64,000 nucleotides of DNA from JAGDMJ01 sp963809695 (GCA_963809695.1 CAWEKI010000006.1:682001-746000); one strand, 5' to 3'; shown: positions 41,964 to 51,544, counted from the stretch's first letter. A program made the numbers and translations. Notes: generated by a model not told the origin, from the sequence alone.

Positions 41964-41981
41964 AGCCCGATAAATCGGGCT
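41964..41981. repeat. Perfect 8-bp hairpin
   Basis: AGCCCGAT and ATCGGGCT are separated by two bases. An A-rich flank on the left (TTAAAAGAA) would give a U-run only to minus-strand transcripts, although no minus gene ends here. Confidence 0.5.
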
Positions 41982-42034
41982 GCTCGCCAGGGTGGATTCT
42001 GGTTGCCCTGGTGTGTCTGACCTCTGACTTCCGT

Positions 42035-42676
42035 ATGGGCTATTCTATAAAAGAGATCTACTACACTCTCCAGGGCGAAGGTGCCAACACCGGCAGGCCC
42101 GCGGTCTTCTGCCGCTTCGCGGGATGCAACCTCTGGAGCGGCCGTGAAGAGGACCGGGCCGGCGCCGTGTGCAAATTCTGCGACACCGATTTTTTCGGGA
42201 CCGATGGACCGGGAGGCGGACAGTTTAAAACGCCGGAAGCCCTGGCTGCTGCCGCCCGTGTATTGTGTCCTCCGGGTGCGGAGAAGCAACCACGGCCGTT
42301 TCTCGTCTGCACGGGGGGCGAGCCGCTGCTGCAACTCGATGCGCCGCTTGTCGATGCCTTCCGTACAATGGGCTTCGATGTTGCAGTCGAAACGAACGGA
42401 ACGATGATGCCTCCACCGGGACTCTTCTGGGTTTGTGTCAGTCCCAAAGCGGGGGCCGAACTGGTGTTGAAATCAGGCGAGGAGCTCAAGCTTGTATATC
42501 CACAGCCGGGGGCGGGGCCTGAGCGCTATGAAGGGCTCGACTTTCACCACTTCTTCCTGCAACCCATGGATGGACCCGAGCGTGAGAAGAATACGCGGCT
42601 GTGCGTGCAATACTGTCTGGAGCATCCCAGGTGGAGGCTGAGCCTGCAGACACATAAGTACCTCGGTCTCCGGTAA
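42035..42676 (+). CDS. queE: 7-carboxy-7-deazaguanine synthase
   Basis: QueE is a radical-SAM enzyme that makes 7-carboxy-7-deazaguanine, a queuosine precursor. The 213-residue protein begins YSIKEIYYTLQGEGANTGRP. Its cluster cysteines are spaced CX14CX2C (CNLWSGREEDRAGAVCKFC), the unusual form described for the Burkholderia enzyme, not the normal CX3CX2C. TGGEPLLQLD and the C-terminal LSLQTHKYLGLR complete the match. The GTG eight codons upstream is less likely than ATG at 42035. No other queuosine genes are nearby. Confidence 0.95.
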   Translation: MGYSIKEIYYTLQGEGANTGRPAVFCRFAGCNLWSGREEDRAGAVCKFCDTDFFGTDGPGGGQFKTPEALAAAARVLCPPGAEKQPRPFLVCTGGEPLLQLDAPLVDAFRTMGFDVAVETNGTMMPPPGLFWVCVSPKAGAELVLKSGEELKLVYPQPGAGPERYEGLDFHHFFLQPMDGPEREKNTRLCVQYCLEHPRWRLSLQTHKYLGLR

Positions 42677-42700
42677 CCACGCAGCCAGAAACAGTCCAAA

Positions 42701-42745
42701 ATGCCCTTGTGGCCCTTTGAGTCCTCGGTGCCCTCTGTGTTCCTT
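42701..42745. repeat. Interspersed CCTTTG/CTCTGTG-type repeat
   Basis: CCCTTGTGGCCCTTTGAGTC followed by GGTGCCCTCTGTGTTCC resembles the right arm at 35667-35687. It lies in the gap between queE and the FG-GAP gene. Confidence 0.45.
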
Positions 42746-42830
42746 TTGTACAGAGTTGTCACGTTTCTTTTCCAAGAGCTTGAACCGCAGCATACGGAGA
42801 GCTTTAGTGATTTGTCGCCGGTTGCAAAGG

Positions 42831-44504
42831 ATGGTGTTCTCTTCTGGAGGCGTCTTTCTCCTCCTTTTTCTCACCTCCGGACTCTCTCATGCTCAGTTCG
42901 CTCATGTCATCATTGACTCGCTGGGGCCGCGCGAACCGCATTGCAAGGCCATCGGTGACATTGACGGCGACGGCTTCATTGATGTCTTGGCTGCCAGCTC
43001 CACTGACTACACCGAAGGGCTCTTCTGGTATCATTATCCCGCCTGGGAGAAACACAAGATCCATCCCGGTTCCTTTACCACCGACATGCAGGTAGGGGAT
43101 ATCGATGGAGACGGAGACCTGGATGTCATTATTCCGAAAGGTAAGTGGAAAGGGGGCTCCGTCTGGTGGTATGAAAATCCGCGGCCGACCGGTGATCCCT
43201 CCGGGGGACCATGGAAGGAACACTTCGTTGGCAATGCGGGCGCGCATGATGTGGAGATGGCCGACTTCGATGGCGACGGAAAACTCGATGTTGTGGTGCG
43301 CGAAGATACGTTGACCGTCGTCTTCCAGAATAATCCTGACAGCTGGACAAAAGTCGTCCTTTGCATCCGGCCTACCGAAGGGACCTCCCTTGGGGACATC
43401 GATGGCGATGGAGATCCGGACATCGCCATCAATGGCCTCTGGCTGGAGAATCCTCTCCCCTCAGGCAATCCCAGGACGGCACCATGGGCAGAGCATACCT
43501 ATGCCCCTCACGCGCCGGTTCAATCCGCGGTCCATGTCGCTGACATCAACAGCGATGGGCGGGCGGATATTCTGCTGGCCCCATCGGAGAGCCCGCATGG
43601 GTGGCTGGCATGGTTTGAGGCGCTTGATCCGAGGGCGGGACCCTGGACCGAGCATGTGATCGATGCGGATGTCTCCTACGATCACACCTTCAAGACCGGT
43701 GACATGGACAAGGACGGCACGCTGGACATCATCACAGCCGAAATGCATCAGTCTCCGGCGCCTCACCGGGTGAGCATCTACTACAATGTCAGGGGAAACG
43801 GCCTGGAGTGGAGTAAACAGATCGTGGCAACCACCGGTTCACACAATATCCGAGTGGGGGATATCGGCAATGACGGTGACCTGGACATCGTGGGTGCAAA
43901 CTGGAGCAACGCAGCCGAAAACGGCGCCCCTATCGAGATGTGGGAGAATCTCTCCAATGCAGCAGGCGCGGATACCAGCCGGCGAGAACATCTTACGGTG
44001 ACCGCACCGCCGGCTTGCGAGCCCAACGCGGTGAGCAATGGCGCCTTCGAGAACGGAGTCACCGGTTGGAATTTCTTTACCAACGGGTCTGGCTCCTTTT
44101 CCTTCATCAGTCGGGATTCATCGAACAACAGCAAGGCGATGCAGGTAACCATCACCGCCGAAGGAACGAACGTCCAGTTCTTCCAGTATGGCATAACGCT
44201 TCAACCCAACATGAGCTATCAGCTCAAGTTTGATGCCTGCAGCTCGAACGGCCATGACCTCGAAGTTTCGCTTCTGCAGCATGGTTCACCGTACGCCGGC
44301 TATGGCCTCTCCGGCCGGAAATTTAACCTCACCACCGGCTGGCAGAGCTTTGCGGTCACATTCACGACAACGAACTTCTCCGCACCTGTCTCCGACGCCA
44401 GGCTCATGTTCTGGCTCGCACCGTATGATGTTACCGGAGACAGGTACTACTTTGACAATATCGTGCTGGCCAGGACAGGGGATCCGGCCCCCCCCAGCCG
44501 CTAA
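42831..44504 (+). CDS. Secreted FG-GAP/VCBS-repeat protein with C-terminal carbohydrate-binding-like domain
   Basis: A signal peptide (MVFSSGGVFLLLFLTSGLSH) precedes seven calcium-binding FG-GAP type repeats at about residues 30-365, each with a DxDxDGxxD loop: DIDGDGFIDV, DIDGDGDLDV, DFDGDGKLDV, DIDGDGDPDI, DINSDGRADI, DMDKDGTLDI and DIGNDGDLDI. Residues about 400-550 form a CBM_4_9-like domain (GAFENGVTGWNFFTNGSGSF, FWLAPYDVTGDRYYFDNIVL). That domain is a close copy of one in the next gene. No T9SS tail is seen, so export is probably by Sec only. The frame is open upstream, but ATG at 42831 starts the signal peptide. Confidence 0.85.
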   Translation: MVFSSGGVFLLLFLTSGLSHAQFAHVIIDSLGPREPHCKAIGDIDGDGFIDVLAASSTDYTEGLFWYHYPAWEKHKIHPGSFTTDMQVGDIDGDGDLDVIIPKGKWKGGSVWWYENPRPTGDPSGGPWKEHFVGNAGAHDVEMADFDGDGKLDVVVREDTLTVVFQNNPDSWTKVVLCIRPTEGTSLGDIDGDGDPDIAINGLWLENPLPSGNPRTAPWAEHTYAPHAPVQSAVHVADINSDGRADILLAPSESPHGWLAWFEALDPRAGPWTEHVIDADVSYDHTFKTGDMDKDGTLDIITAEMHQSPAPHRVSIYYNVRGNGLEWSKQIVATTGSHNIRVGDIGNDGDLDIVGANWSNAAENGAPIEMWENLSNAAGADTSRREHLTVTAPPACEPNAVSNGAFENGVTGWNFFTNGSGSFSFISRDSSNNSKAMQVTITAEGTNVQFFQYGITLQPNMSYQLKFDACSSNGHDLEVSLLQHGSPYAGYGLSGRKFNLTTGWQSFAVTFTTTNFSAPVSDARLMFWLAPYDVTGDRYYFDNIVLARTGDPAPPSR

Positions 44505-44689
44505 GCTCGTGCCTTTAACCGGTCTATCCTGGCCCCTTTTCCGATTTTGTGGAAATACCAATGGTGATTTTGGAACTATCACTGGCCTGAAGAGGTTGAT
44601 ACATATCAATAGGCGCATATCTTCCACTCCATCCTATTGCTGTCGCCCAGCTCGACTGCAACCCTTTGAATTTTTCATTGCACGACACC

Positions 44690-44702
44690 AGGAGGTTTCA
44701 TG
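44690..44702 (+). promoter_or_regulatory. Ribosome-binding site and ATG opening a frameshifted signal peptide
   Basis: AGGAGG at 44690-44695 stands four bases before ATG at 44700. This frame encodes MSGARGHRQRHSFLSSGVGL and then LLVIFPL, a convincing signal peptide. It stops at TGA 44811-44813. It is one base out of phase with the long frame that follows. Confidence 0.7.
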
Positions 44703-44712
44703 AGCGGAGCGC

Positions 44713-47700
44713 GTGGTCATCGGCAAAGACATAGCTTCCTCTCCAGTGGCGTCGGTCTTCTGCTGGTCATTTTCCCTTTACACGCCTGTTCATGCTCAGG
44801 TGGTGTCAGATGATTTTTCCGCTCCCTCCCTCAACACGGCGCTCTGGACTGTAGTCAATCCGCTGAACGACGCCGTTGTCACCGTGACAGGCACAGGGAC
44901 GAGCAATGCCTCCTTGTCCATTGCGCTTCCCGCCGGCGTCTCGCATGATTTCTGGACTGGCACGAGCGGTGCTCCTCGTGTCCTGCAAAACATATCGAAC
45001 ATCGATTTTGAGGTGGAGGCAAAATTCATTTCTCCTCTGCTCTTACAATACCAGATGCAGGGCATTATCGTCCAGCAGGACAATGCCAACTTCCTCAGAT
45101 TCGATTTCGTGCGGGACTCGAAGAATACCCGGCTTTTCGCTGCGAGTTTCTCTGCCGGTATTCCCACAGTCCGGCAGGATTTGACTATTCCGCTGGTTGC
45201 CCCATACTATCTGCGCGTCAAGCGAGTGGGGAATTCGTGGACCGCATCGTACAGTGCCGATGGCACCGCGTGGACGGTGGGGGCCACATTCACCCAGGCG
45301 CTCGTCGTTACAGCGGTGGGGCCCTACGCAGGAAACCACGGCGAACCTGTGACCACTTCGCCTGCCTTCACCGGCCTTGTAGACTATTTCTTTTCCACGG
45401 CGTCCCCGATCGTGCCGGAAGATGGAGTTGGTACAGTCACTCCTCCTTCAATTACAGTAGAGCCCACGAATCAGACGGTCAATGCCGGGCAAACTGCCAC
45501 GTTTTCGATTGTGGCCGGCGGCACCGAACCGCTGATGTATCAATGGCAGAGAAACGGTTCCTCCATTATCGGCGCGACATCTGCCAGCTACACCACAGGG
45601 TCCACTGTCCGAAGCGACAGCGGTGCAATCTTCCGTTGCATCGTCTCGAACTCTGCCGGAGCAGATACGAGTCTGACGGCACTCCTCAACGTGATTTCAC
45701 TGCCGACAGGCGTGCCCAATGCCGTCAGCAATGGTACCTTCGAAGCCGGCACGAGTGGCTGGAATTTTTATACCAACGGTGCGGGCTCGTTTTCGACCGT
45801 CAGTCCCGGTTCTTCAGGCAGCGGTCAGGCATTGCAGGTGGCAATCACCACTGAAGGGACGAATGTGCAGCTTTTCCAGTATGGCATCACGCTGCAGCCC
45901 AACACCAGCTATCAACTCAGCTTTGATGCGTATGGCACGACCGGCCATGACCTGGACGTGACACTTCAGCGCCACACATCCCCCTATACCAACTACGGGC
46001 TCTCCGGACGGGTCTTCAACCTCGGCACCAACTGGCAGAGCTTCCAAGTTACGTTCACCACCACGAATTTCTCCACGGCAGTGTCCGATGCCAGGCTCAT
46101 GTTCTGGCTTGCTCCCTATGATGCCGCTGGGGACAGGTACTACTTTGACAACATCGTGCTGGCCAAGACAAGTGATCTGTCGCCGACACTTCCGGTGATT
46201 ACGCTTGAGCCGATTAGCCAGATCGTCAATGAAGGGCAGACGGCCTCGTTCACGGTCACCGCCACCGGCAGCGCTCCCTTGAGCTACCAGTGGCAGAAGG
46301 ACGGCGTGTCGATTACTGGTGCTACTGCCTCCGGCTACACCACACCAACGACTGTTCGAAGCGACAGCGGCGCCACCTTCCGCTGCATTGTCTCGAACTC
46401 GGCGGGAGCGGATACAAGCTCAGCGGCCGTCCTCTCAGTGAGGCAGAGTACCGGGCCCGTGGTGGCGTTCTGGTACGGCACAAATCAGACCTTTGGAGGG
46501 ATCGGCACTCCGCAACGATGGGTAAATGTTCTGGGCAACGCCTCAGACCCCGATGGAGTCAAGTCGCTGACGTACAGACTCAACAACGGAAGCCCGGTCG
46601 TGCTTAACATCGGTGCCAACCAGCGGCGCCTGGTGAGGAAGGGAGACTTCAACATCGACATCGCGTTTGCCGCGCTCCAGGCTGGACAAAACAGCGTAAC
46701 GGTGACAGCCATTGACAGTGTCGGGCAATCATCCACGGCTGCCATGACGGTCACCAAAGTTGCCGGGAAGGTCTGGCCGATGACGTATGATCTGTCCTGG
46801 GCATTGTCATCGAGCCTGCTGGATTCCGCGCAGGTCGTGGACGGAAAGTGGGCGGTTGTCCAGGGAGGCATCCGGCCGCTGGAACGAGGGTACGACCGAC
46901 TTATCGGAATGGGTGACACCACCTGGACCGATTACGAGGTGACGGGGCTGTTCACGGTTCAGGGGATTGACTCGACGCGGACCGCGTATGACTCTGTGAA
47001 CGCCGCTCCGGGCCTCGGTTTCATTCTGCGCTGGAACGGACATACCAACACACCCATTTCCACGCCTCCATACGACCAGCCCAAGACCGGTTACCTCCCG
47101 CTCGGCGCCATTGGATGGTATGAATGGCGCAACGGGTTCAACAACGGGCTTCTTAGCCGCTGGGAGATACTCGGGAATGACAACCTCGCGGTGAAAGACC
47201 AGAATTCGAGCGTGCCGCTGCCCTATGGAGTCCCGCACTGGTTCAAGATGCGCGTCAGCACTGTTCCCGGCGTAGGCGGACTCTATAACTTCAAGGCATG
47301 GCCGGCGTCGCAGGCGGAGCCATCGACCTGGATGCTCACTGATCAGGAGAGCCTCACCGGACCTCAGCGTGGGGGCTTCCTCATAGTGGCGCATCATGTG
47401 GATGTGACCATCGGCCCCATCACCGTGAGGCCGGTCGACGCGACGCCTCCGGTCATGAGCAACATTGCCGCAGCCCCGGGCACAACCACGGCGACGATCT
47501 CCTGGACCACCAACGAGCCTGCATCGAGCAAAGTGCTGTTCGGCCAGACGACCGCCTACTCGGACAGCATCATCAACGGCGCGGGCGTCCTTTCCCACTC
47601 CATTGGATTGACAGGCTTGGTCCAGGCCAAGCTGTATCATTACAAGGTGGTTTCTCAGGACGCGGCGGGAAACAGCGCAAGCTCTGGAGATCTCACGTTC

Positions 47701-49593
47701 ACTACCAATTCGGGCACCTCCCTGGCATTTCAGTCGGACGATTTTCATGCCGCGGCTCTGAATATCTCGCTCTGGACATTCATCAATCCCCGTTCCGATG
47801 CTGTGCTCTCACTCACCGGCACGGGTACAGCAGATGCCCGGCTCTCGATTGCTGTGCCTGCTGGCGTCTCGCATGATGTGTGGTCCGGCAACCTTGCTCC
47901 CCGCGTCATGCAGCAAGCAGCCAACACTGATTTTGAGCTTGAAGTAAAATTCGATGCGCCGATGACCACACAATACCAGGTCGAAGGCGTCATTGTGCAA
48001 CAGGACAACAATAACTTCCTCCGCTTCGACTTTGTCCGGGACAATACGGGTCCCCGGCTCTTTGCGGCCAGTTTCGTCAGCGGCGCGCCGACGGCGCGGA
48101 TCGACACGCGCATTGCCTCGGGGACTCCTCTCTATCTGCGGGTGCGGCGCCAGGGCAACAGTTGGACACCGTCGTATTCCTACGATGGGTCGGCATGGAC
48201 GGCAGCATCATCCTTTACACAAACACTTGCCGTCACGCAGGTGGGACCCTTCATCGGCAATCACGGTGTTCCGGAAACAACAACTCCCGCCTTTACCGGC
48301 CTGGTCGATTACTTCTTTAATACGGCTGCGCCAATTGTCCCGGAGGACGGCACGGTGCAAGCCACTGCGCCTGTCATTACCCAGGAGCCGGGGGGGCAGA
48401 CTATTGCCGTTGGTCAGACAGCCACCTTTACTATCACAGCCACCGGCACTGCACCGCTCAGCTATTTGTGGCAGAAGAACGCCGCGCCGATCAGCGGGGC
48501 AACGAGTGCCAGTTACACCACGCCATCCGTTACCGCCTCCGACAGCGGTGCCCTCTTCCGGTGCATCGTCTCCAATTCAGCGGGAGCCGATACCAGCGTC
48601 CCGGCCCTTCTGACGGTCACCTCAGGCAACACGAATCCTTCGGGTATCGCTTCCGACCAGTTTGATACTACTTCGTTGAACGGTGCTCTCTGGACCTTTG
48701 TCAATCCGCTGGGGGACGTGAGCCTTGCGATGACGGGCACGCAGCTCGCGTTCACGCTTCCGGCAGGAGTGTCGCATGACGTCTGGACGTCCGGCAATCT
48801 GGCCCCGCGGGTGATGCAGCCTGCTGCCAATGCGGATTTTGAACTGGAGACAAAATTCGATGTTGTTCTCTCGATGGCCTACCAGATGCAAGGCATCATC
48901 GTGCAGCAAGACGCATCGAGATTCCTCCGGTTCGATATGTACCACGACGGCGCGGCACCTCATATTTTTGCCGTGGCTTTCGCGAGCAACGTCCCCACCG
49001 TGTATGGAGATATCACTCTCTCAGGGACGTCGCCCGGCTATTTCCGCGTCAAGCGCCAGGCCAACCAGTGGACGGTGTCTCATTCGTCGAGCGGCACGTC
49101 ATGGACACAAGATCTCACATTCAGCCATACGCTCACAGTCACATCCGTTGGTCCATTTGCGGCGAACCATGGAGTCCCGGTAAGCACAACGCCGGGCTGG
49201 ACGGCGCTCATCGACTATTTCGTGAACATCGTACCCGCGGGTGCGGCGGCGGGAGGCACGGCGCCGGTCATGCCTGTCCCTCTTGCGTCAATCATTCCTG
49301 ACCAATTCAAATTGCAGGGGAATTATCCCAATCCGTTCAACCCGACCACGACAATCCGATACGGGCTGCCGGAATCTGCGGTCATCAGCATCAAGGTGTA
49401 TTCCTTGCTCGGCCAGGAGGTCATCACTCTGGAGGAAGGAGAGCGGCATGCGGGGTACCACGAAGTCGTCTGGAATGGGCGGAATGCGAATGGCGGTCAG
49501 GTGAGCTCGGGCCTGTTTATTTGCCGCCTGGTCGCTACCGGTTCATCGGGGAAGACGTTTACGAGCGTGCACAGGATGATACTTGTGAAATAG
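44713..49593 (+). CDS. Giant multidomain type IX cargo protein, N-terminus frameshifted
   Basis: The continuous frame encodes 1626 residues. Modules in order: concanavalin/LamG-like (about 30-235), Ig-like (247-327), CBM_4_9-like (335-490), Ig-like (494-577), a larger unassigned beta region (579-910), fibronectin III (913-1003), LamG-like (1003-1215), Ig-like (1220-1303), LamG-like (1311-1515) and a T9SS sorting tail (about 1528-1626, with NYPNPFNPTTTIRYGLP and SSGLFICRLVA). The frame itself has only a GTG without a ribosome site. The real start is probably ATG 44700 in another frame, joined by removal of one base in the TTTT tract at 44770-44773. That would give a full signal peptide ending TPVHAQ. 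No catalytic domain is recognised; adhesion or glycan binding is likely. Confidence 0.85.
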   Translation: MVIGKDIASSPVASVFCWSFSLYTPVHAQVVSDDFSAPSLNTALWTVVNPLNDAVVTVTGTGTSNASLSIALPAGVSHDFWTGTSGAPRVLQNISNIDFEVEAKFISPLLLQYQMQGIIVQQDNANFLRFDFVRDSKNTRLFAASFSAGIPTVRQDLTIPLVAPYYLRVKRVGNSWTASYSADGTAWTVGATFTQALVVTAVGPYAGNHGEPVTTSPAFTGLVDYFFSTASPIVPEDGVGTVTPPSITVEPTNQTVNAGQTATFSIVAGGTEPLMYQWQRNGSSIIGATSASYTTGSTVRSDSGAIFRCIVSNSAGADTSLTALLNVISLPTGVPNAVSNGTFEAGTSGWNFYTNGAGSFSTVSPGSSGSGQALQVAITTEGTNVQLFQYGITLQPNTSYQLSFDAYGTTGHDLDVTLQRHTSPYTNYGLSGRVFNLGTNWQSFQVTFTTTNFSTAVSDARLMFWLAPYDAAGDRYYFDNIVLAKTSDLSPTLPVITLEPISQIVNEGQTASFTVTATGSAPLSYQWQKDGVSITGATASGYTTPTTVRSDSGATFRCIVSNSAGADTSSAAVLSVRQSTGPVVAFWYGTNQTFGGIGTPQRWVNVLGNASDPDGVKSLTYRLNNGSPVVLNIGANQRRLVRKGDFNIDIAFAALQAGQNSVTVTAIDSVGQSSTAAMTVTKVAGKVWPMTYDLSWALSSSLLDSAQVVDGKWAVVQGGIRPLERGYDRLIGMGDTTWTDYEVTGLFTVQGIDSTRTAYDSVNAAPGLGFILRWNGHTNTPISTPPYDQPKTGYLPLGAIGWYEWRNGFNNGLLSRWEILGNDNLAVKDQNSSVPLPYGVPHWFKMRVSTVPGVGGLYNFKAWPASQAEPSTWMLTDQESLTGPQRGGFLIVAHHVDVTIGPITVRPVDATPPVMSNIAAAPGTTTATISWTTNEPASSKVLFGQTTAYSDSIINGAGVLSHSIGLTGLVQAKLYHYKVVSQDAAGNSASSGDLTFTTNSGTSLAFQSDDFHAAALNISLWTFINPRSDAVLSLTGTGTADARLSIAVPAGVSHDVWSGNLAPRVMQQAANTDFELEVKFDAPMTTQYQVEGVIVQQDNNNFLRFDFVRDNTGPRLFAASFVSGAPTARIDTRIASGTPLYLRVRRQGNSWTPSYSYDGSAWTAASSFTQTLAVTQVGPFIGNHGVPETTTPAFTGLVDYFFNTAAPIVPEDGTVQATAPVITQEPGGQTIAVGQTATFTITATGTAPLSYLWQKNAAPISGATSASYTTPSVTASDSGALFRCIVSNSAGADTSVPALLTVTSGNTNPSGIASDQFDTTSLNGALWTFVNPLGDVSLAMTGTQLAFTLPAGVSHDVWTSGNLAPRVMQPAANADFELETKFDVVLSMAYQMQGIIVQQDASRFLRFDMYHDGAAPHIFAVAFASNVPTVYGDITLSGTSPGYFRVKRQANQWTVSHSSSGTSWTQDLTFSHTLTVTSVGPFAANHGVPVSTTPGWTALIDYFVNIVPAGAAAGGTAPVMPVPLASIIPDQFKLQGNYPNPFNPTTTIRYGLPESAVISIKVYSLLGQEVITLEEGERHAGYHEVVWNGRNANGGQVSSGLFICRLVATGSSGKTFTSVHRMILVK

Positions 49594-50064
49594 TGGAGCG
49601 AAAACATGTCCGATATCAGATATGTTTTAGAAGAGCATGCCAGCTCTTCCGGCAGAAGCAGGCGCGACAGTTGTTTGACGGTTCGTTTCATCGATTCGAC
49701 CTTCTCTTTTTCCTCCAGAATGACATGCGGCCCTTCGTCAAGCGGCAGATCACTCTTTCGATCTCTCCAGTAATTCCTGAAATGGCACACCTCTCCATTG
49801 AACATGGCGGATGAGGGCATCCCGGAGGCGCTGACGCTCCAGGCGTTGTTGGCGCGTGATCTCGCTCACAAGGGTCTCTCTCATTGTATGATTCGACATA
49901 CACACGCGGGGGATGAATTTGGCTCCGCAAACGGCAGTGCAAGAAGAATCGTTGTCTGGATTTTGCCTCATGTCTTTGAAACTTTCCCCGCCCTCAAGTG
50001 GTTAATGAATCGGACCAGGAGCGCACCGCAACACTCACATTATGAAGCGCACGGAGGAAGGTGT
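49594..50064. other. 471-base gap with a possible broken minus-strand gene
   Basis: No plus-strand gene is supported before 50065. On the minus strand, codons from ATG 49899 encode MSNHTMRETLVSEITRQQRL and continue to a stop at 49750. The next frame continues with SDLPLDEGPHVILEEKEKVE and SMKRTVKQLSRLLLPEE with similar codon use. A single frameshift near 49755 would join them. No family is recognised. A 7-bp hairpin (GAAGAGC/GCTCTTC) lies near 49640. Confidence 0.3.
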
Positions 50065-51294
50065 ATGCTTACGAGAATATGGCCGGCTAGTTCATTCCTG
50101 CCTTCTTCCGCCAGCGGTACAAACCTGCCCCCTGTGACAAAGCTCTCGGCAAGGCAGGGCGCCGAGAGGGAATTAATCATCTCCGTCGATCCGTCGGTCC
50201 ATGAGGACTTCGGTCTGTCCTACCCTGTCACGTACAGAGTATGCATTCCCCGCGGCGGCACTGGCTTGCGGGCGCACAAGCGGCACAGCCCCAGCGCTGA
50301 TTGGGTCTCACTCCCCGTGATGACATCCAGAGATTTCTTCAACGGTGTGGAAGCGGTTCGCTTTGACTACAGGCGGGGGATTGCTTATGTCTCAGTAGCT
50401 TTCAGTCCAGCGAGCGACGACATCGCTCTGAAGATTGTCGACAGCTCAGCGAAGCAGGTGGAGATTCAGTTCGGGGGAATCTGCCGCTACTATGACAACC
50501 GCCGGGGAGCCGTCGTCGTGACGGCCGACGATTGGGCGGATGTGACCAATCATGAGTTTGTGAAGGCCGTGCACACCTTGCGTTCCTGCCGGATTCCGGT
50601 CACCACGGCCGTAATCACCGGACTCTGCAGCGAGCAGACATGGCAGACAATTCAGCAGGAGCTGGACTCAGGCTACGTCGAAGTGGCATCGCACAGCCGA
50701 TCACACCCGAAGCTCCCTTACGCTGATCCCGCATCGGAGATCATCGGGTCCAGCGAGGACATTCTCGCCAGGCTTCGTCTGCCTGCCACGTTTCGCAAAG
50801 GCTCCCGGCAATACGTCTACACCTGGGTGGCGCCATATGGTTCCACGGATACTCGGAACGAAGAGATGGTCAGCAGGGCCGGGTATCTTGTTGACCGCAT
50901 CACAGATGCGTCCAGCGGCACATTCACAGCATGGAATTCACTCCAGCGCAGATACATGTCTGACGGGGTGACACTCGAGATGGGGCCGTTATACGGTGGG
51001 ATCACCAGTTTTTCCACCTTGAACAGGCAGTTCGATGCCGCGCTTGACCGGGGGAACATCTATCATATCATGATACACCCGCATGATCTCGCAGCAACCG
51101 ACGAGTGGTCCAAGCCCTATATTTCCAGGCACTTGAGCCACATCAGCAACCGAACAGACGTCTGGTATGTGAACTTCGGCATGCTCTATCTCTATCATAT
51201 CCTCCAGGATCATGAGGCAGGTTTGAGACCTATCGAGGACGGCACGCTCGTGATGAGGCACGAGTCGACGAATCAGAGGGTGAGTGTTGGCTAG
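50065..51294 (+). CDS. Polysaccharide deacetylase-like protein
   Basis: The 409-residue product has a C-terminal NodB-like half from about residue 155: VVVTADDWADVTNHEFVKAV (metal-binding aspartates), EVASHSRSHPKL (the HxxxH motif) and TWVAPYGSTDT. It resembles enzymes that remove acetyl groups from surface glycans. The N-terminal 150 residues are an unassigned beta-rich domain. The frame is open 89 codons upstream, but ATG at 50065 has GGAGG seven bases before it, a decisive ribosome site. No clear signal peptide is seen. Confidence 0.72.
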   Translation: MLTRIWPASSFLPSSASGTNLPPVTKLSARQGAERELIISVDPSVHEDFGLSYPVTYRVCIPRGGTGLRAHKRHSPSADWVSLPVMTSRDFFNGVEAVRFDYRRGIAYVSVAFSPASDDIALKIVDSSAKQVEIQFGGICRYYDNRRGAVVVTADDWADVTNHEFVKAVHTLRSCRIPVTTAVITGLCSEQTWQTIQQELDSGYVEVASHSRSHPKLPYADPASEIIGSSEDILARLRLPATFRKGSRQYVYTWVAPYGSTDTRNEEMVSRAGYLVDRITDASSGTFTAWNSLQRRYMSDGVTLEMGPLYGGITSFSTLNRQFDAALDRGNIYHIMIHPHDLAATDEWSKPYISRHLSHISNRTDVWYVNFGMLYLYHILQDHEAGLRPIEDGTLVMRHESTNQRVSVG

Positions 51295-51336
51295 AAAGGC
51301 TCCTTCCCATCAGCCCATTATCAACCTGTCGCCCGA

Positions 51337-51367
51337 TTGATTTTTACCAATCCTTCCCCTACATTCG
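51337..51367 (+). promoter_or_regulatory. Promoter for the PD40 lipoprotein gene
   Basis: TTG at 51337-51339 and TACATTCG at 51360-51367 are 20 bases apart, one mismatch from TAnnTTTG. It would give a leader of about 170 bases. Confidence 0.5.
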
Positions 51368-51544
51368 TGCATCCATCCTCCACTTCCACATGAAAGCCCT
51401 CATCGAATGACTACGGCCCCACCTGACATGAACGACTCGAAGGTCCGTCTTCGCTCAGGAATGCAAATAGTGCGGTGAAAGGAGTTACGAAAGCAGAGGC
51501 TAGCAGGCAAGAAAGTACGAAGGTTTGAGAAGGAAGTATGAAGA

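Noticed and set aside
49798..50064. N-terminal extension of the deacetylase-like gene
   Set aside because: The extra 89 codons have no ribosome site and unlikely protein sequence, while ATG 50065 has GGAGG at seven bases.
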